The notes under the pieces are model-generated. The model made no database searches. It saw only the letters and a list, made by a program, of their open reading frames with translations, and had not been told where the DNA came from. A stretch of DNA of 24,879 nt from AWTP1-18 sp036518635 (GTDB lineage Bacteria > Pseudomonadota > Gammaproteobacteria > Burkholderiales > Rhodocyclaceae), in assembly GCA_036518635.1 (NCBI GenBank), contig DATDMT010000297.1, positions 1-24,879 on the forward strand. Direction: 5' to 3'. The first letter of the stretch is position 1. Every line of letters begins with the position of its first letter. Positions 7,493 to 14,046 of this stretch are shown here, one piece after another. Both the position numbers and the translations under genes were made by a program.

Positions 7493-8389
7493 ATGAAACT
7501 CGCCCTCGGCCCCCTGCTCTACTACTGGCCGCGCCAGCAGGTGGAGGATTTCTACCTGGCGATGCTGGATACCCCGGCGGACATCATCTATCTCGGCGAG
7601 ACGGTCTGCTCGCGGCGCCACGAGCTGCGTCTGGAAGACTGGCTGGACCTGGCCGAACGCCTGGCCGACGCCGGCAAGGAAGTGGTGCTGTCCACCCTCG
7701 CCCTGATCGAATCCGAATCCGACCTGAAGGCCGTGCGCCGCCTGATCGCCCGCGTCCAGGCCGATCCGCGGCTGGCCATCGAGGCCAACGACATGGGCGC
7801 GGTGCGCCTGTTGGCCGAATGCGGCCTGCCCTTCGTCGCCGGCCCGAGCCTGAACGTCTTCAACGGCGAAACCCTGAAGCTCTTGGCCGGCTGGGGGGCA
7901 CGGCGCTGGGTAATGCCGCCGGAACTCAGCCAGGCGGCGCTGCAGGCCCTGCAACAAGCCCGCCCGGCTGGGATGGAGACCGAAATCTTCGCCTACGGCA
8001 AGCTGGCCCTGGCCCACTCGGCGCGCTGTTTCACCGCCCGCCGCTTCAACGTGCAAAAGGACGCCTGCGGCTTCCGCTGCATCGACCATCCCGAAGGCAT
8101 GGCCCTGGCGACCCGCGAGGGCGAGTTCTTCCTCACCATCAACGGCGTCCAGACCCAATCGGCGAAGACCTATAATCTGTTGCAGGAAGTCCCCCAGTTG
8201 CAGGCAGCGGGTGTCGAGGTGCTGCGCATCAGCCCGCAAGCCGCGGGCAGCGCCGAAACCCTGGCCCTGTTCCACGCCGCCATCGAGGGACGCCACTCCG
8301 GCGCGGATGCCCTGTCCAGCAATGCCTGCAACGGCTTCTGGTACGGCCGCCCGGGCCTCGATCTGGTCAAGGAAGGAACCGCGCCGTGA
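7493..8389 (+). CDS. ubiV: UbiV, partner of UbiU in O2-independent ubiquinone synthesis
   Basis: The 298-residue protein is the second U32-family subunit. It begins MKLALGPLLYYWP, and cysteines at 39, 179, 192 and 196 have nearly the positions of the 4Fe-4S ligands known in E. coli UbiV (39, 180, 193, 197). With UbiU it is thought to hydroxylate the ubiquinone ring using prephenate as oxygen donor. The ATG follows the ubiU stop by one base, so translational coupling is likely, and the gene end overlaps ubiT by four bases. Confidence 0.95.
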   Translation: MKLALGPLLYYWPRQQVEDFYLAMLDTPADIIYLGETVCSRRHELRLEDWLDLAERLADAGKEVVLSTLALIESESDLKAVRRLIARVQADPRLAIEANDMGAVRLLAECGLPFVAGPSLNVFNGETLKLLAGWGARRWVMPPELSQAALQALQQARPAGMETEIFAYGKLALAHSARCFTARRFNVQKDACGFRCIDHPEGMALATREGEFFLTINGVQTQSAKTYNLLQEVPQLQAAGVEVLRISPQAAGSAETLALFHAAIEGRHSGADALSSNACNGFWYGRPGLDLVKEGTAP

Positions 8390-8865
8390 AGCTGCCCGAA
8401 CTGAAAGTCCCCCAATTCGTCCTGCCGCCACTGGTGGCCCGCATCGGCGCCCGCCTGCCGCAACTGCCGCCGACCCTGACCCTGGTCTCCGCCCTGAACC
8501 TGGCCCTCGGCCGCCTGCTGCCGCGGGAGCCGCTGGCCGAACTGGCCGGCCGCCGCTTCGCGATCCGCGTGCTGGACGCCGGCCTGACCCTGCGCTTCGG
8601 CTACGACGGCCGCTTCTTCCGTCCGTTGTTCGACAGCAACCCGGTGGACCTGACCATCTCCGCCGGCACCCGCGATTTCATCGCCCTGCTGGCCCGCGAG
8701 GAAGACCCGGATACCCTGTTCTTCAGCCGCCGCCTGCTCAACGAGGGCGATACCGAACTGGCCCTACTGGTGAAGAACACCCTGGACGGCGTGGACCTGT
8801 CGCGCTTCCACCCCAAGCATCTGATCGAAACCCTCGGCCTGCAGCGCTTCGTCCGCCCGGCCTGA
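8386..8865 (+). CDS. ubiT: UbiT, SCP2-domain lipid-binding protein for anaerobic ubiquinone synthesis
   Basis: The 159-residue protein has an SCP2-like domain over most of its length, with FAIRVLDAGLTLRFGYDGRFF and VDLTISAGTRDFIALL typical of the YhbT/UbiT branch. UbiT carries hydrophobic ubiquinone intermediates and takes the place of UbiJ under anaerobic conditions. The start is GTG at 8386, overlapping the ubiV stop as GTGA, a tight coupling that supports this start. Gene order ubiU-ubiV-ubiT in one unit differs from E. coli, where ubiT is divergent from ubiUV. Confidence 0.92.
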   Translation: MKLPELKVPQFVLPPLVARIGARLPQLPPTLTLVSALNLALGRLLPREPLAELAGRRFAIRVLDAGLTLRFGYDGRFFRPLFDSNPVDLTISAGTRDFIALLAREEDPDTLFFSRRLLNEGDTELALLVKNTLDGVDLSRFHPKHLIETLGLQRFVRPA

Positions 8866-8872
8866 GCGCAGG

Positions 8873-9943
8873 ATGAATAGCGGGCCGGATTCGCGGCTGC
8901 CGTTCTACTTCGCTGTCGCCTATGCCCTGCTGGTGATCTACGCCAGCCTGCACCCCTTTTCCGGCTGGCGTGACAACGGCGTGCCGCTGCTGGCCTGGCT
9001 GACCGCCGGCTGGCCGCGCTACCTGACGGCCTTCGATGTGGCGGTGAATGTGCTCGCCTACATCCCCCTCGGCTTCTTCCTCTGCACGGCTCTGCAGAAG
9101 GCCACCCCGCACTGGGGCAACGCCCTCTCCGCCACCCTGCTGGCGGCCCTGCTCAGCTTCGCCATGGAGGCGGTGCAGAACTACCTGCCGAGCCGCGTCC
9201 CCTCCAATCTCGACCTCGTCAACAACAGTCTCGGCGCCGCGCTGGGCGCCGTGCTGGCCCTCGGCCGCGGCCGCGCCCTGCTCTCCGGCGGACGCCTGCA
9301 CGATCTGCGCGGCCAGCGCATCGTCGCCGGCCGTGCCGGTGACCTGGGGCTGCTGCTGATGGGCCTCTGGCTGCTGACCCAGCTCAATCCGGAAATCCTG
9401 CTGTTCGGCGTCGGCGACCTGCGCCACCTGCTCGATCTGGAAGACATGGCGGGCTTCGACGCAGTGCGCCACGCGCGCCTGGAAACGGTGATCGCCGCGG
9501 CCAACACCTTCGCCGCCGGGCTGGTGCTGTCCTGCCTGGTCAAGCGCAACCGCAGTGGCAGCTTCCTGGTTCTGCTGCTGCTCGCCTGCCTGATCCGCAG
9601 CGCCGCCGCCGCCGTGCTGGTGGCGCCCGATCAGGCCCTGCGTTGGATCACCCCGGGCAATGCGCGCGGCGTCGCCCTCGGCGCTGCGCTGTTCTTCCCA
9701 GCCTTGTTCCTCGCCTCGCTGCCGCGCCGCCTGCTGGCCGGCGTCGCCCTGCTGTTCGCCACGGTGCTGGTCAACCTGGTGCCGGAAAACCCCTATCTGG
9801 TCCAGGCCGCCCAGGTCTGGCGCCAGGGCCACTTCCTCAATTTCAACGGCCTGACCCGCCTGGCCTCGATGCTGTGGCCCTTCCTCGCCCTGCCCTGGCT
9901 GCTGATTCCGGAATACGACCCATGGAAAAATTCGACGACCTGA
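8873..9943 (+). CDS. VanZ-like family membrane protein
   Basis: The 356-residue protein is highly hydrophobic with about nine or ten predicted membrane segments. The N-terminal third matches the VanZ-like family: YASLHPFSGW, then FDVAVNVLAYIPLGFFL, MEAVQNYLPSRVPSNLDLVNNSLGA and a GAVLAL stretch. VanZ-like proteins include teicoplanin-resistance VanZ, but most members have no known function. The C-terminal two thirds add further membrane spans that I do not recognise. It follows ubiT by seven bases and its end overlaps the next gene by 22 bases, so it is part of the same transcript. Confidence 0.82.
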   Translation: MNSGPDSRLPFYFAVAYALLVIYASLHPFSGWRDNGVPLLAWLTAGWPRYLTAFDVAVNVLAYIPLGFFLCTALQKATPHWGNALSATLLAALLSFAMEAVQNYLPSRVPSNLDLVNNSLGAALGAVLALGRGRALLSGGRLHDLRGQRIVAGRAGDLGLLLMGLWLLTQLNPEILLFGVGDLRHLLDLEDMAGFDAVRHARLETVIAAANTFAAGLVLSCLVKRNRSGSFLVLLLLACLIRSAAAAVLVAPDQALRWITPGNARGVALGAALFFPALFLASLPRRLLAGVALLFATVLVNLVPENPYLVQAAQVWRQGHFLNFNGLTRLASMLWPFLALPWLLIPEYDPWKNSTT

Positions 9944-10248
9944 ACCAGTTGCGCGACGCCCTGCGCGCCTTCTGCGACGCCCGCGACTGGCACCGCTACC
10001 ACACGCCGAAAAACCTCAGCATGGCGATGATCGTCGAGGCCGCCGAGCTGGTAGAGCACTTCCAGTGGGCAACGCCGGAGGAGAGCCTCAACCTGCCCGC
10101 CGACAAGCTGGCCGAGGTGCGCGACGAGGTGGCCGACACCTTCATCTACTTGGTGGAGCTGGCCGACGTGCTGGGCATCGACCTGCTCGACGCCGCCCGC
10201 GACAAGATCGTCAAGAACGCTGTCAAATACCCGGCCCCCAAGGTCTGA
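9922..10248 (+). CDS. MazG-like nucleotide pyrophosphohydrolase
   Basis: The 108-residue all-helical protein matches the small MazG/DCTPP1 (RS21-C6) type. Metal-binding motifs are visible: EAAELVEHFQW (ExxE) and DEVADTFIYL (ExxD). Such enzymes hydrolyse (d)NTPs to monophosphates and pyrophosphate, often clearing damaged or unwanted nucleotides. The start at ATG 9922 gives the typical N-terminus MEKFDDLNQLRDALRAF and overlaps the VanZ-like gene by 22 bases; the longer in-frame reading upstream is Pro/Arg-rich and unlike a protein. Substrate preference cannot be told. Confidence 0.88.
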   Translation: MEKFDDLNQLRDALRAFCDARDWHRYHTPKNLSMAMIVEAAELVEHFQWATPEESLNLPADKLAEVRDEVADTFIYLVELADVLGIDLLDAARDKIVKNAVKYPAPKV

Positions 10249-10254
10249 GATAAT

Positions 10255-10277
10255 CGCTGCCTTCCATGGAGGCAGCG
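10255..10277 (+). promoter_or_regulatory. Hairpin covering the ribosome binding site of the ferredoxin gene
   Basis: An 8-bp perfect stem, CGCTGCCT (10255-10262) pairing with AGGCAGCG (10270-10277), encloses a 7-base loop. It ends directly before the ATG at 10278, and the Shine-Dalgarno GGAGG (10268-10272) lies half in the loop and half in the 3' arm. Folding would reduce ribosome access in read-through transcripts. A -10-like GATAAT sits at 10249-10254; a transcript starting from it would lose most of the 5' arm and be free of the hairpin. Confidence 0.55.
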
Positions 10278-10577
10278 ATGAGCCATTACAAGCACCACAT
10301 TTTTTTCTGCACCAACCAGCGCGCCCCCGGCGAGACCTGCTGCAACAACCACGGCGCCGACAAGATGCAGGCCTACACCAAGGAAAAGACCACGGAACTG
10401 GGCCTGCCCGACATCCGGGTGAACAAGGCCGGCTGTCTAGGCCGCTGCGATCAGGGCCCGTTGCTGGTGGTTTATCCTGAAGCCGTCTGGTACACCTATG
10501 TGGACCAGGAAGACATCGACGAAATCATCCAGAGCCATCTGCAGAACGGCAAGATCGTCGACCGTCTGAAAATCTGA
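10278..10577 (+). CDS. Thioredoxin-fold [2Fe-2S] ferredoxin
   Basis: The 99-residue protein matches the thioredoxin-like [2Fe-2S] ferredoxin family (Shethna/Aquifex-Fd4 type). Cysteines at 11, 21/22, 53 and 57 follow the pattern C-x(9-10)-C ... C-x3-C, within FFCTNQR, ETCCNNHG and AGCLGRCDQGP. The end, WYTYVDQEDIDEII, is typical. It is a small soluble electron carrier whose partner is unknown. ATG 10278 is chosen over an in-frame ATG at 10266 because GGAGG lies five bases upstream of it. It follows the MazG-like gene by 29 bases. Being downstream of the FNR-controlled ubiUVT genes suggests low-oxygen expression (inference). Confidence 0.9.
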   Translation: MSHYKHHIFFCTNQRAPGETCCNNHGADKMQAYTKEKTTELGLPDIRVNKAGCLGRCDQGPLLVVYPEAVWYTYVDQEDIDEIIQSHLQNGKIVDRLKI

Positions 10578-10599
10578 CCCGCCCCCACACCGCCACGCC

Positions 10600-11238
10600 A
10601 TGAGCCGCCACGAACACGTCTTCATCGACGGCCCCACCGGCCGCATCGAAATCTTCGTCGAACCCGGCGAAGCGCCCAAGGGCATCGCCCTGATCGGCCA
10701 TCCGCATCCGTTGTTCGGCGGCACCGCCGACAACAAGGTAGTGACCACCCTGGCGCGGACCTTCCGCGACCTCGGCTGCATCACCCTGCGCCCCAGCTTC
10801 CGCGGCGTCGGCGGCTCGGAAGGCGAGCACGACCACGGCGTGCAGGAGACCGAGGATCTGCTGGCGGTGTACCGCTATGCCCGCGAACGCTTCGGCGACG
10901 AACTGCCGCTCTACCTCTCCGGCTTCTCCTTCGGCGCCTATGTGGTGACGCGGCTGGCCAAGCAGCTACTCGAAGCCGGCACTCCAGCCCGCCGCCTGGT
11001 GCTGGTCGGCACCGCCTCCGGCTATGTCGAAGGCGCCCGCAGCTATCAGACCGAGGCCGTCGCCGCCGATACCATCGTCATTCACGGCTCCGCCGACGAG
11101 ACCGTGCCGCTGCCCAATGTGCTGGCCTGGGCCGAGCCGCTGGAACTGCCGGTCATCGTGGTGGCCGGCGCCGACCATTTCTTCCACCGCCGCCTCCATA
11201 TCATTCGAAAAATCATCCAGCAGGCCTGGAAGGACTGA
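10600..11238 (+). CDS. Alpha/beta hydrolase
   Basis: The 212-residue protein has the alpha/beta-hydrolase fold with a complete catalytic triad pattern: nucleophile Ser in GFSFGA, Asp in GSADETVPL and His in GADHFFH. The oxyanion region reads GHPHPLFGGTADNKVV, and RPSFRGVGGSEG is also conserved. This belongs to a widespread group of small bacterial cytoplasmic hydrolases with no settled substrate. No signal peptide is seen. It sits between the ferredoxin and the ABC transporter and ends directly at the GTG start of the latter. Confidence 0.85.
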   Translation: MSRHEHVFIDGPTGRIEIFVEPGEAPKGIALIGHPHPLFGGTADNKVVTTLARTFRDLGCITLRPSFRGVGGSEGEHDHGVQETEDLLAVYRYARERFGDELPLYLSGFSFGAYVVTRLAKQLLEAGTPARRLVLVGTASGYVEGARSYQTEAVAADTIVIHGSADETVPLPNVLAWAEPLELPVIVVAGADHFFHRRLHIIRKIIQQAWKD

Positions 11239-12168
11239 GTGTCCAGCGCCATGAGCAGTTCTCCGCTGACGGTCCGCGACCTGCACAAATCCTATGACGG
11301 CCGCGAAGTGGTGGCCGGGCTTTCCTTCGAACTCAAGCCCGGCGAGTGCTACGGCCTGCTCGGCCCCAACGGTGCCGGCAAGACCACCACCCTGCGCTGC
11401 TGCCTCGGCCTGACCACGCCCGACCGCGGCGAGCTGATGCTCGCCGGCGAACCGGTGCCGGGCCGGGCGCGCGAGGCACGGCAGCGGGTCGGCGTGGTGC
11501 CTCAGTTTGACAACCTCGACCCGGATTTCACCTGCGGCGAGAACCTGCTGGTGTATGGCCGCTACTTCGGCCTGGGCGATGCCGCGGTACGCCGCCGTAT
11601 CCCCGAATTGCTGGAATTCGCTGGCCTCAGCGGCAAGGAAGACGCCCGCCTGAAGACCCTGTCCGGCGGCATGAAGCGGCGCCTGACCCTGGCCCGCGCC
11701 CTGGTCAACGAACCCGACCTGCTGGTGCTGGACGAACCCACCACCGGCCTCGACCCGCAGGCCCGGCACCTGATCTGGGAACGCCTGAAGCGCCTGCTGA
11801 CCGCCGGCAAGACCATCCTGCTGACCACCCACTTCATGGACGAGGCGGAGCGCCTGTGCGACCGCCTGGCCATCGTGGACGCCGGCAAGATGATCACCGA
11901 GGGACCGCCGCGCATCCTGATCCGCGAACAGATCGAGGCCCAGGTGGTGGAGGTCTTCGGCGAGGGCGCGCCGGACTGGGCGCGCGACGTGGCGCCACGG
12001 TTTTCCCGCCGCATCGAGGTCAGCGGCGAGACCGCCTTCTGCTACGTCGCCGACGCCAACCCGCTGCTGGCCGACCTGGAGCAGCGCCCGGCGCTGCGCA
12101 GCCTGCACCGGCCGGCCAATCTGGAAGACGTGTTCCTCAAACTCACCGGACGGGAGCTGCGCGACTGA
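11239..12168 (+). CDS. ABC transporter ATPase, NodI/CcmA-like
   Basis: The 309-residue protein has a complete ABC ATPase domain: Walker A GPNGAGKTTT, signature LSGGMKRRL, Walker B LLVLDEPTTGLD and the switch His in TTHFMDEAE. The C-terminal extension (about 225-309) ends in NLEDVFLKLTGRELRD, typical of the NodI/DrrA export group. With the next gene it forms an ABC-2 type exporter. GTG 11239 is favoured because GGAAGGA lies at good distance before it; the ATG at 11251 has no ribosome site and is the alternative. The protein starts right after the hydrolase stop and overlaps the permease by one base. Confidence 0.9.
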   Translation: MSSAMSSSPLTVRDLHKSYDGREVVAGLSFELKPGECYGLLGPNGAGKTTTLRCCLGLTTPDRGELMLAGEPVPGRAREARQRVGVVPQFDNLDPDFTCGENLLVYGRYFGLGDAAVRRRIPELLEFAGLSGKEDARLKTLSGGMKRRLTLARALVNEPDLLVLDEPTTGLDPQARHLIWERLKRLLTAGKTILLTTHFMDEAERLCDRLAIVDAGKMITEGPPRILIREQIEAQVVEVFGEGAPDWARDVAPRFSRRIEVSGETAFCYVADANPLLADLEQRPALRSLHRPANLEDVFLKLTGRELRD

Positions 12169-12935
12169 TGGCCTTCCTGCTCTCCCTGCGCTGGCTCGCC
12201 GTCTGGCGCCGCAACTTCCTGGTCTGGCGCAAGATGGCCATTCCGGCCCTGCTCGGCAGCCTGCTCGACCCGATGATCTACATGTTCGGTCTCGGTTACG
12301 GCCTCGGCAGCCTGCTGCCTGAGGTGGGCGGGGTGGCCTACATCGCCTTCCTGGCCTCGGGTACGGTCTGCGCCAGCACCATGAACGCCGCCTCCTTCGA
12401 AGCGCTGTACTCGGCCTTCTCGCGGATGCAGGTGCAAAAGACCTGGGACGCAATCCTGATCGCGCCGGTGGCGCTGGAGGACGTCCTGGCCGGCGAATGG
12501 GTCTGGGCCGCCACCCGCGCCAGCCTGGCCGGCAGCGCCATCCTGCTGGTGATGGCCCTGCTCGGCTTCGTCCACTCGGCCCTGGCGCTGTGGGCGCTGC
12601 CGCTGATCTTCGTCATCGGCCTGTGCTTTTCCGGGATGGGCCTGATCGTCACCGCCCTGGCGCCCTCCTACGATTTCTTCATGTACTACTTCACCCTGGC
12701 GATCACGCCGATGATGATGCTCTCTGGGGTGTTCTTCCCCATCGGCCAACTGCCGGTGCCGGTACAGGCCGTCGCCCACTGGCTGCCGCTCAGTCATGCG
12801 GTGGCCCTGGTGCGGCCGCTGCTGCTGGGGGAGGTGCCGGAGAACGTGCTGCTGCACCTGGCGGTGCTGGTGGGGATCGGCGTCGCGGCCTTCGCCGTGG
12901 CCCTGCGCCTGTCGCGTCGCCGCCTACTCTCCTGA
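12168..12935 (+). CDS. ABC-2 type transporter permease, NodJ-like
   Basis: The 255-residue membrane protein has six predicted spans and matches the NodJ/ABC-2 permease group, with SLLDPMIYMFGLGYGLG, YIAFLASGTVCASTMNAASFEA, and MMMLSGVFFPIGQLP followed by PLSHAVALVRPLL. The pair with the preceding ATPase resembles NodIJ, which exports Nod factors in rhizobia; related pairs are common in betaproteobacteria without nodulation genes, and their substrates are unknown. The ATG at 12168 shares its A with the stop codon of the ATPase gene. Its last 12 bases overlap the convergent coiled-coil gene. Confidence 0.9.
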   Translation: MAFLLSLRWLAVWRRNFLVWRKMAIPALLGSLLDPMIYMFGLGYGLGSLLPEVGGVAYIAFLASGTVCASTMNAASFEALYSAFSRMQVQKTWDAILIAPVALEDVLAGEWVWAATRASLAGSAILLVMALLGFVHSALALWALPLIFVIGLCFSGMGLIVTALAPSYDFFMYYFTLAITPMMMLSGVFFPIGQLPVPVQAVAHWLPLSHAVALVRPLLLGEVPENVLLHLAVLVGIGVAAFAVALRLSRRRLLS

Positions 12936-13562
12936 GAGGCGGGTTTCCAATTTCAGCGGCGCTTCTTCGCCGCCTGTGCTGACCATGGCCGCAGTGCGCG
13001 GCGCATTTTTCCAGGCCCAACCGAAGCCGCCGGCCAGGCCGAGCAGCAGGGCCAGCAGCGCGGCAGTCAGCGCCGAGGTGTGGCGCAGGGTCATCCAGAA
13101 TGCGGCAAGCCGCGCACTGCGCGCATCGCGCCGGGCGGCGGCGGCTTCGCGCTCGGCCTGACGGCGGGCCGCCAGGGCGGTAGCGGCCTGTTCCAACGCA
13201 GTTCTCTTCTCCAGCGCCACCGCCTCGGCGGCACGATCGGCCTGGCTGCGGGCTTCCTGGGCCGCCCGCGCGGCCTGATCGGCCTCGCTGCGGCGGCGCG
13301 CCTCCTTGGCCGCATCCAGATCGGCGGCACGGCGTTCGATGGCGGCCAGCTCGGCCTTGCGTTCGGCATCGCGCAGGACGTCGGCCTGATGGGCCGCCTC
13401 GCGCTCGGTGCGGATGCGGATTTGGGCCAGGGCGTAGCCTTCCGAATCGGCCAGTTCCTGGGCCTTGATCTGCCCCAGGCGCTGGCGGTCGGCGTCGATG
13501 CGCTCGCGCCGCGCGGCAACTTCGGCGGCGTGACGTTCGGCAAGGGTCGGATCCTGGGCCAT
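12924..13562 (-). CDS. Ala/Arg-rich coiled-coil protein with one C-terminal membrane helix
   Basis: I do not recognise a named family. The 212-residue protein has a very long charged, Ala-rich helical stretch (about 5-155), strongly coiled-coil in pattern, then one hydrophobic segment (about 163-184, rich in Leu/Ala/Gly) and a short tail of about 28 residues. Arg-rich residues before the helix suggest the long part lies in the cytoplasm. It is similar in composition to TolA domain II, but that is weak evidence given the low complexity. The reading is supported by the absence of stops and by a TATAAT upstream on the same strand. No good ribosome site is seen, so the start is uncertain. It overlaps the NodJ-like gene tail to tail by 12 bases. 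Confidence 0.65.
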   Translation of the reverse strand: MAQDPTLAERHAAEVAARRERIDADRQRLGQIKAQELADSEGYALAQIRIRTEREAAHQADVLRDAERKAELAAIERRAADLDAAKEARRRSEADQAARAAQEARSQADRAAEAVALEKRTALEQAATALAARRQAEREAAAARRDARSARLAAFWMTLRHTSALTAALLALLLGLAGGFGWAWKNAPRTAAMVSTGGEEAPLKLETRLSGE

Positions 13563-13591
13563 GACGCGGAGCGGGAAGGTAATGGCGGAAG

Positions 13592-13597
13592 ATTATA
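13592..13597 (-). promoter_or_regulatory. Perfect -10 hexamer for the coiled-coil gene
   Basis: Read on the minus strand this is TATAAT, 29 bases before the ATG at 13562. A -35 at normal distance is weak. It is one side of a 136-base divergent promoter region shared with cutA. Confidence 0.45.
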
Positions 13598-13622
13598 GAA
13601 ACCCGACCCGGTCCGTGAATTC

Positions 13623-13645
13623 CGGGCAGAGGCCCTTCCTGCCCG
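13623..13645. repeat. Inverted repeat in the divergent cutA promoter region
   Basis: CGGGCAG (13623-13629) and CTGCCCG (13639-13645) form a perfect 7-bp stem around a 9-base loop. It lies between the two divergent -10 elements and could be an operator or a hairpin; no T-run follows, so it is not a good intrinsic terminator. Confidence 0.35.
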
Positions 13646-13686
13646 TATTTCCGCGGCCGTGCCGGGGGGGCGAAAACCGGCCGGGG

Positions 13687-13692
13687 TAGAAT
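13687..13692 (+). promoter_or_regulatory. -10 element TAGAAT directly before cutA
   Basis: TAGAAT (5 of 6) ends seven bases before the cutA ATG at 13699, so transcription would start at or next to the start codon and give a leaderless message. No -35 is clear. The alternative is a more upstream promoter. Confidence 0.4.
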
Positions 13693-13698
13693 CCGGGC

Positions 13699-14046
13699 AT
13701 GAATTCCGCCGCCGAAACCCTGCTGGTGCTGACCACGCTGCCCGACGCCGCCGCGGCCCGCGGCATGGCCACGGCGCTGGTGGAGGGGCACCTGGCCGCC
13801 TGCGTGAACATCCTCGCTCCCTGCCAATCGGTGTATCGCTGGCAGGGCACGGTCGAGGAGGCCACCGAGGTACCGCTGCTGATCAAGACCACAGTGGCCC
13901 GCTACCACGCTCTGGAGGCCTGGATTCGCGCCCACCATCCCTACGAACTTCCCGAGATCGTCGCGGTCCCAGTGGCACAAGGCCTGCCCGCCTATCTGGC
14001 GTGGGTCGCCAGCGCAACCACCCTCGACGACAACCCCACATGCTGA
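13699..14046 (+). CDS. cutA: CutA divalent-cation tolerance protein
   Basis: The 115-residue protein matches the CutA1 family of small trimeric cytoplasmic proteins: LTTLPD, then LVEGHLAACVNIL, QSVYRWQGTVEEATEVPLL and the end motif HPYELPEIVAVPV with GLPAYLAWV. CutA is linked to copper tolerance and binds divalent metals, though its exact role is unsettled. It overlaps dsbD by seven bases; cutA next to dsbD is a common arrangement in proteobacteria, where dsbD was once named cutA2. Confidence 0.95.
   Translation: MNSAAETLLVLTTLPDAAAARGMATALVEGHLAACVNILAPCQSVYRWQGTVEEATEVPLLIKTTVARYHALEAWIRAHHPYELPEIVAVPVAQGLPAYLAWVASATTLDDNPTC

Noticed and set aside
6487..8389. Secreted collagenase/peptidase function for the two U32 proteins
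   Set aside because: The Cys spacing matches UbiU and UbiV Fe-S ligands, the ubiT neighbour agrees, and there are no export signals.
11239..12935. Nodulation-factor export function for the NodIJ-like pair
   Set aside because: Similarity is to the wider exporter group; no nod genes are present, and such pairs are common in non-symbiotic betaproteobacteria.
13659..14039. N-terminal extension of the dsbD frame over cutA
   Set aside because: The true DsbD start with a signal peptide is at 14040; the extension is Arg/Gly/Pro-rich and lies in another frame of cutA.
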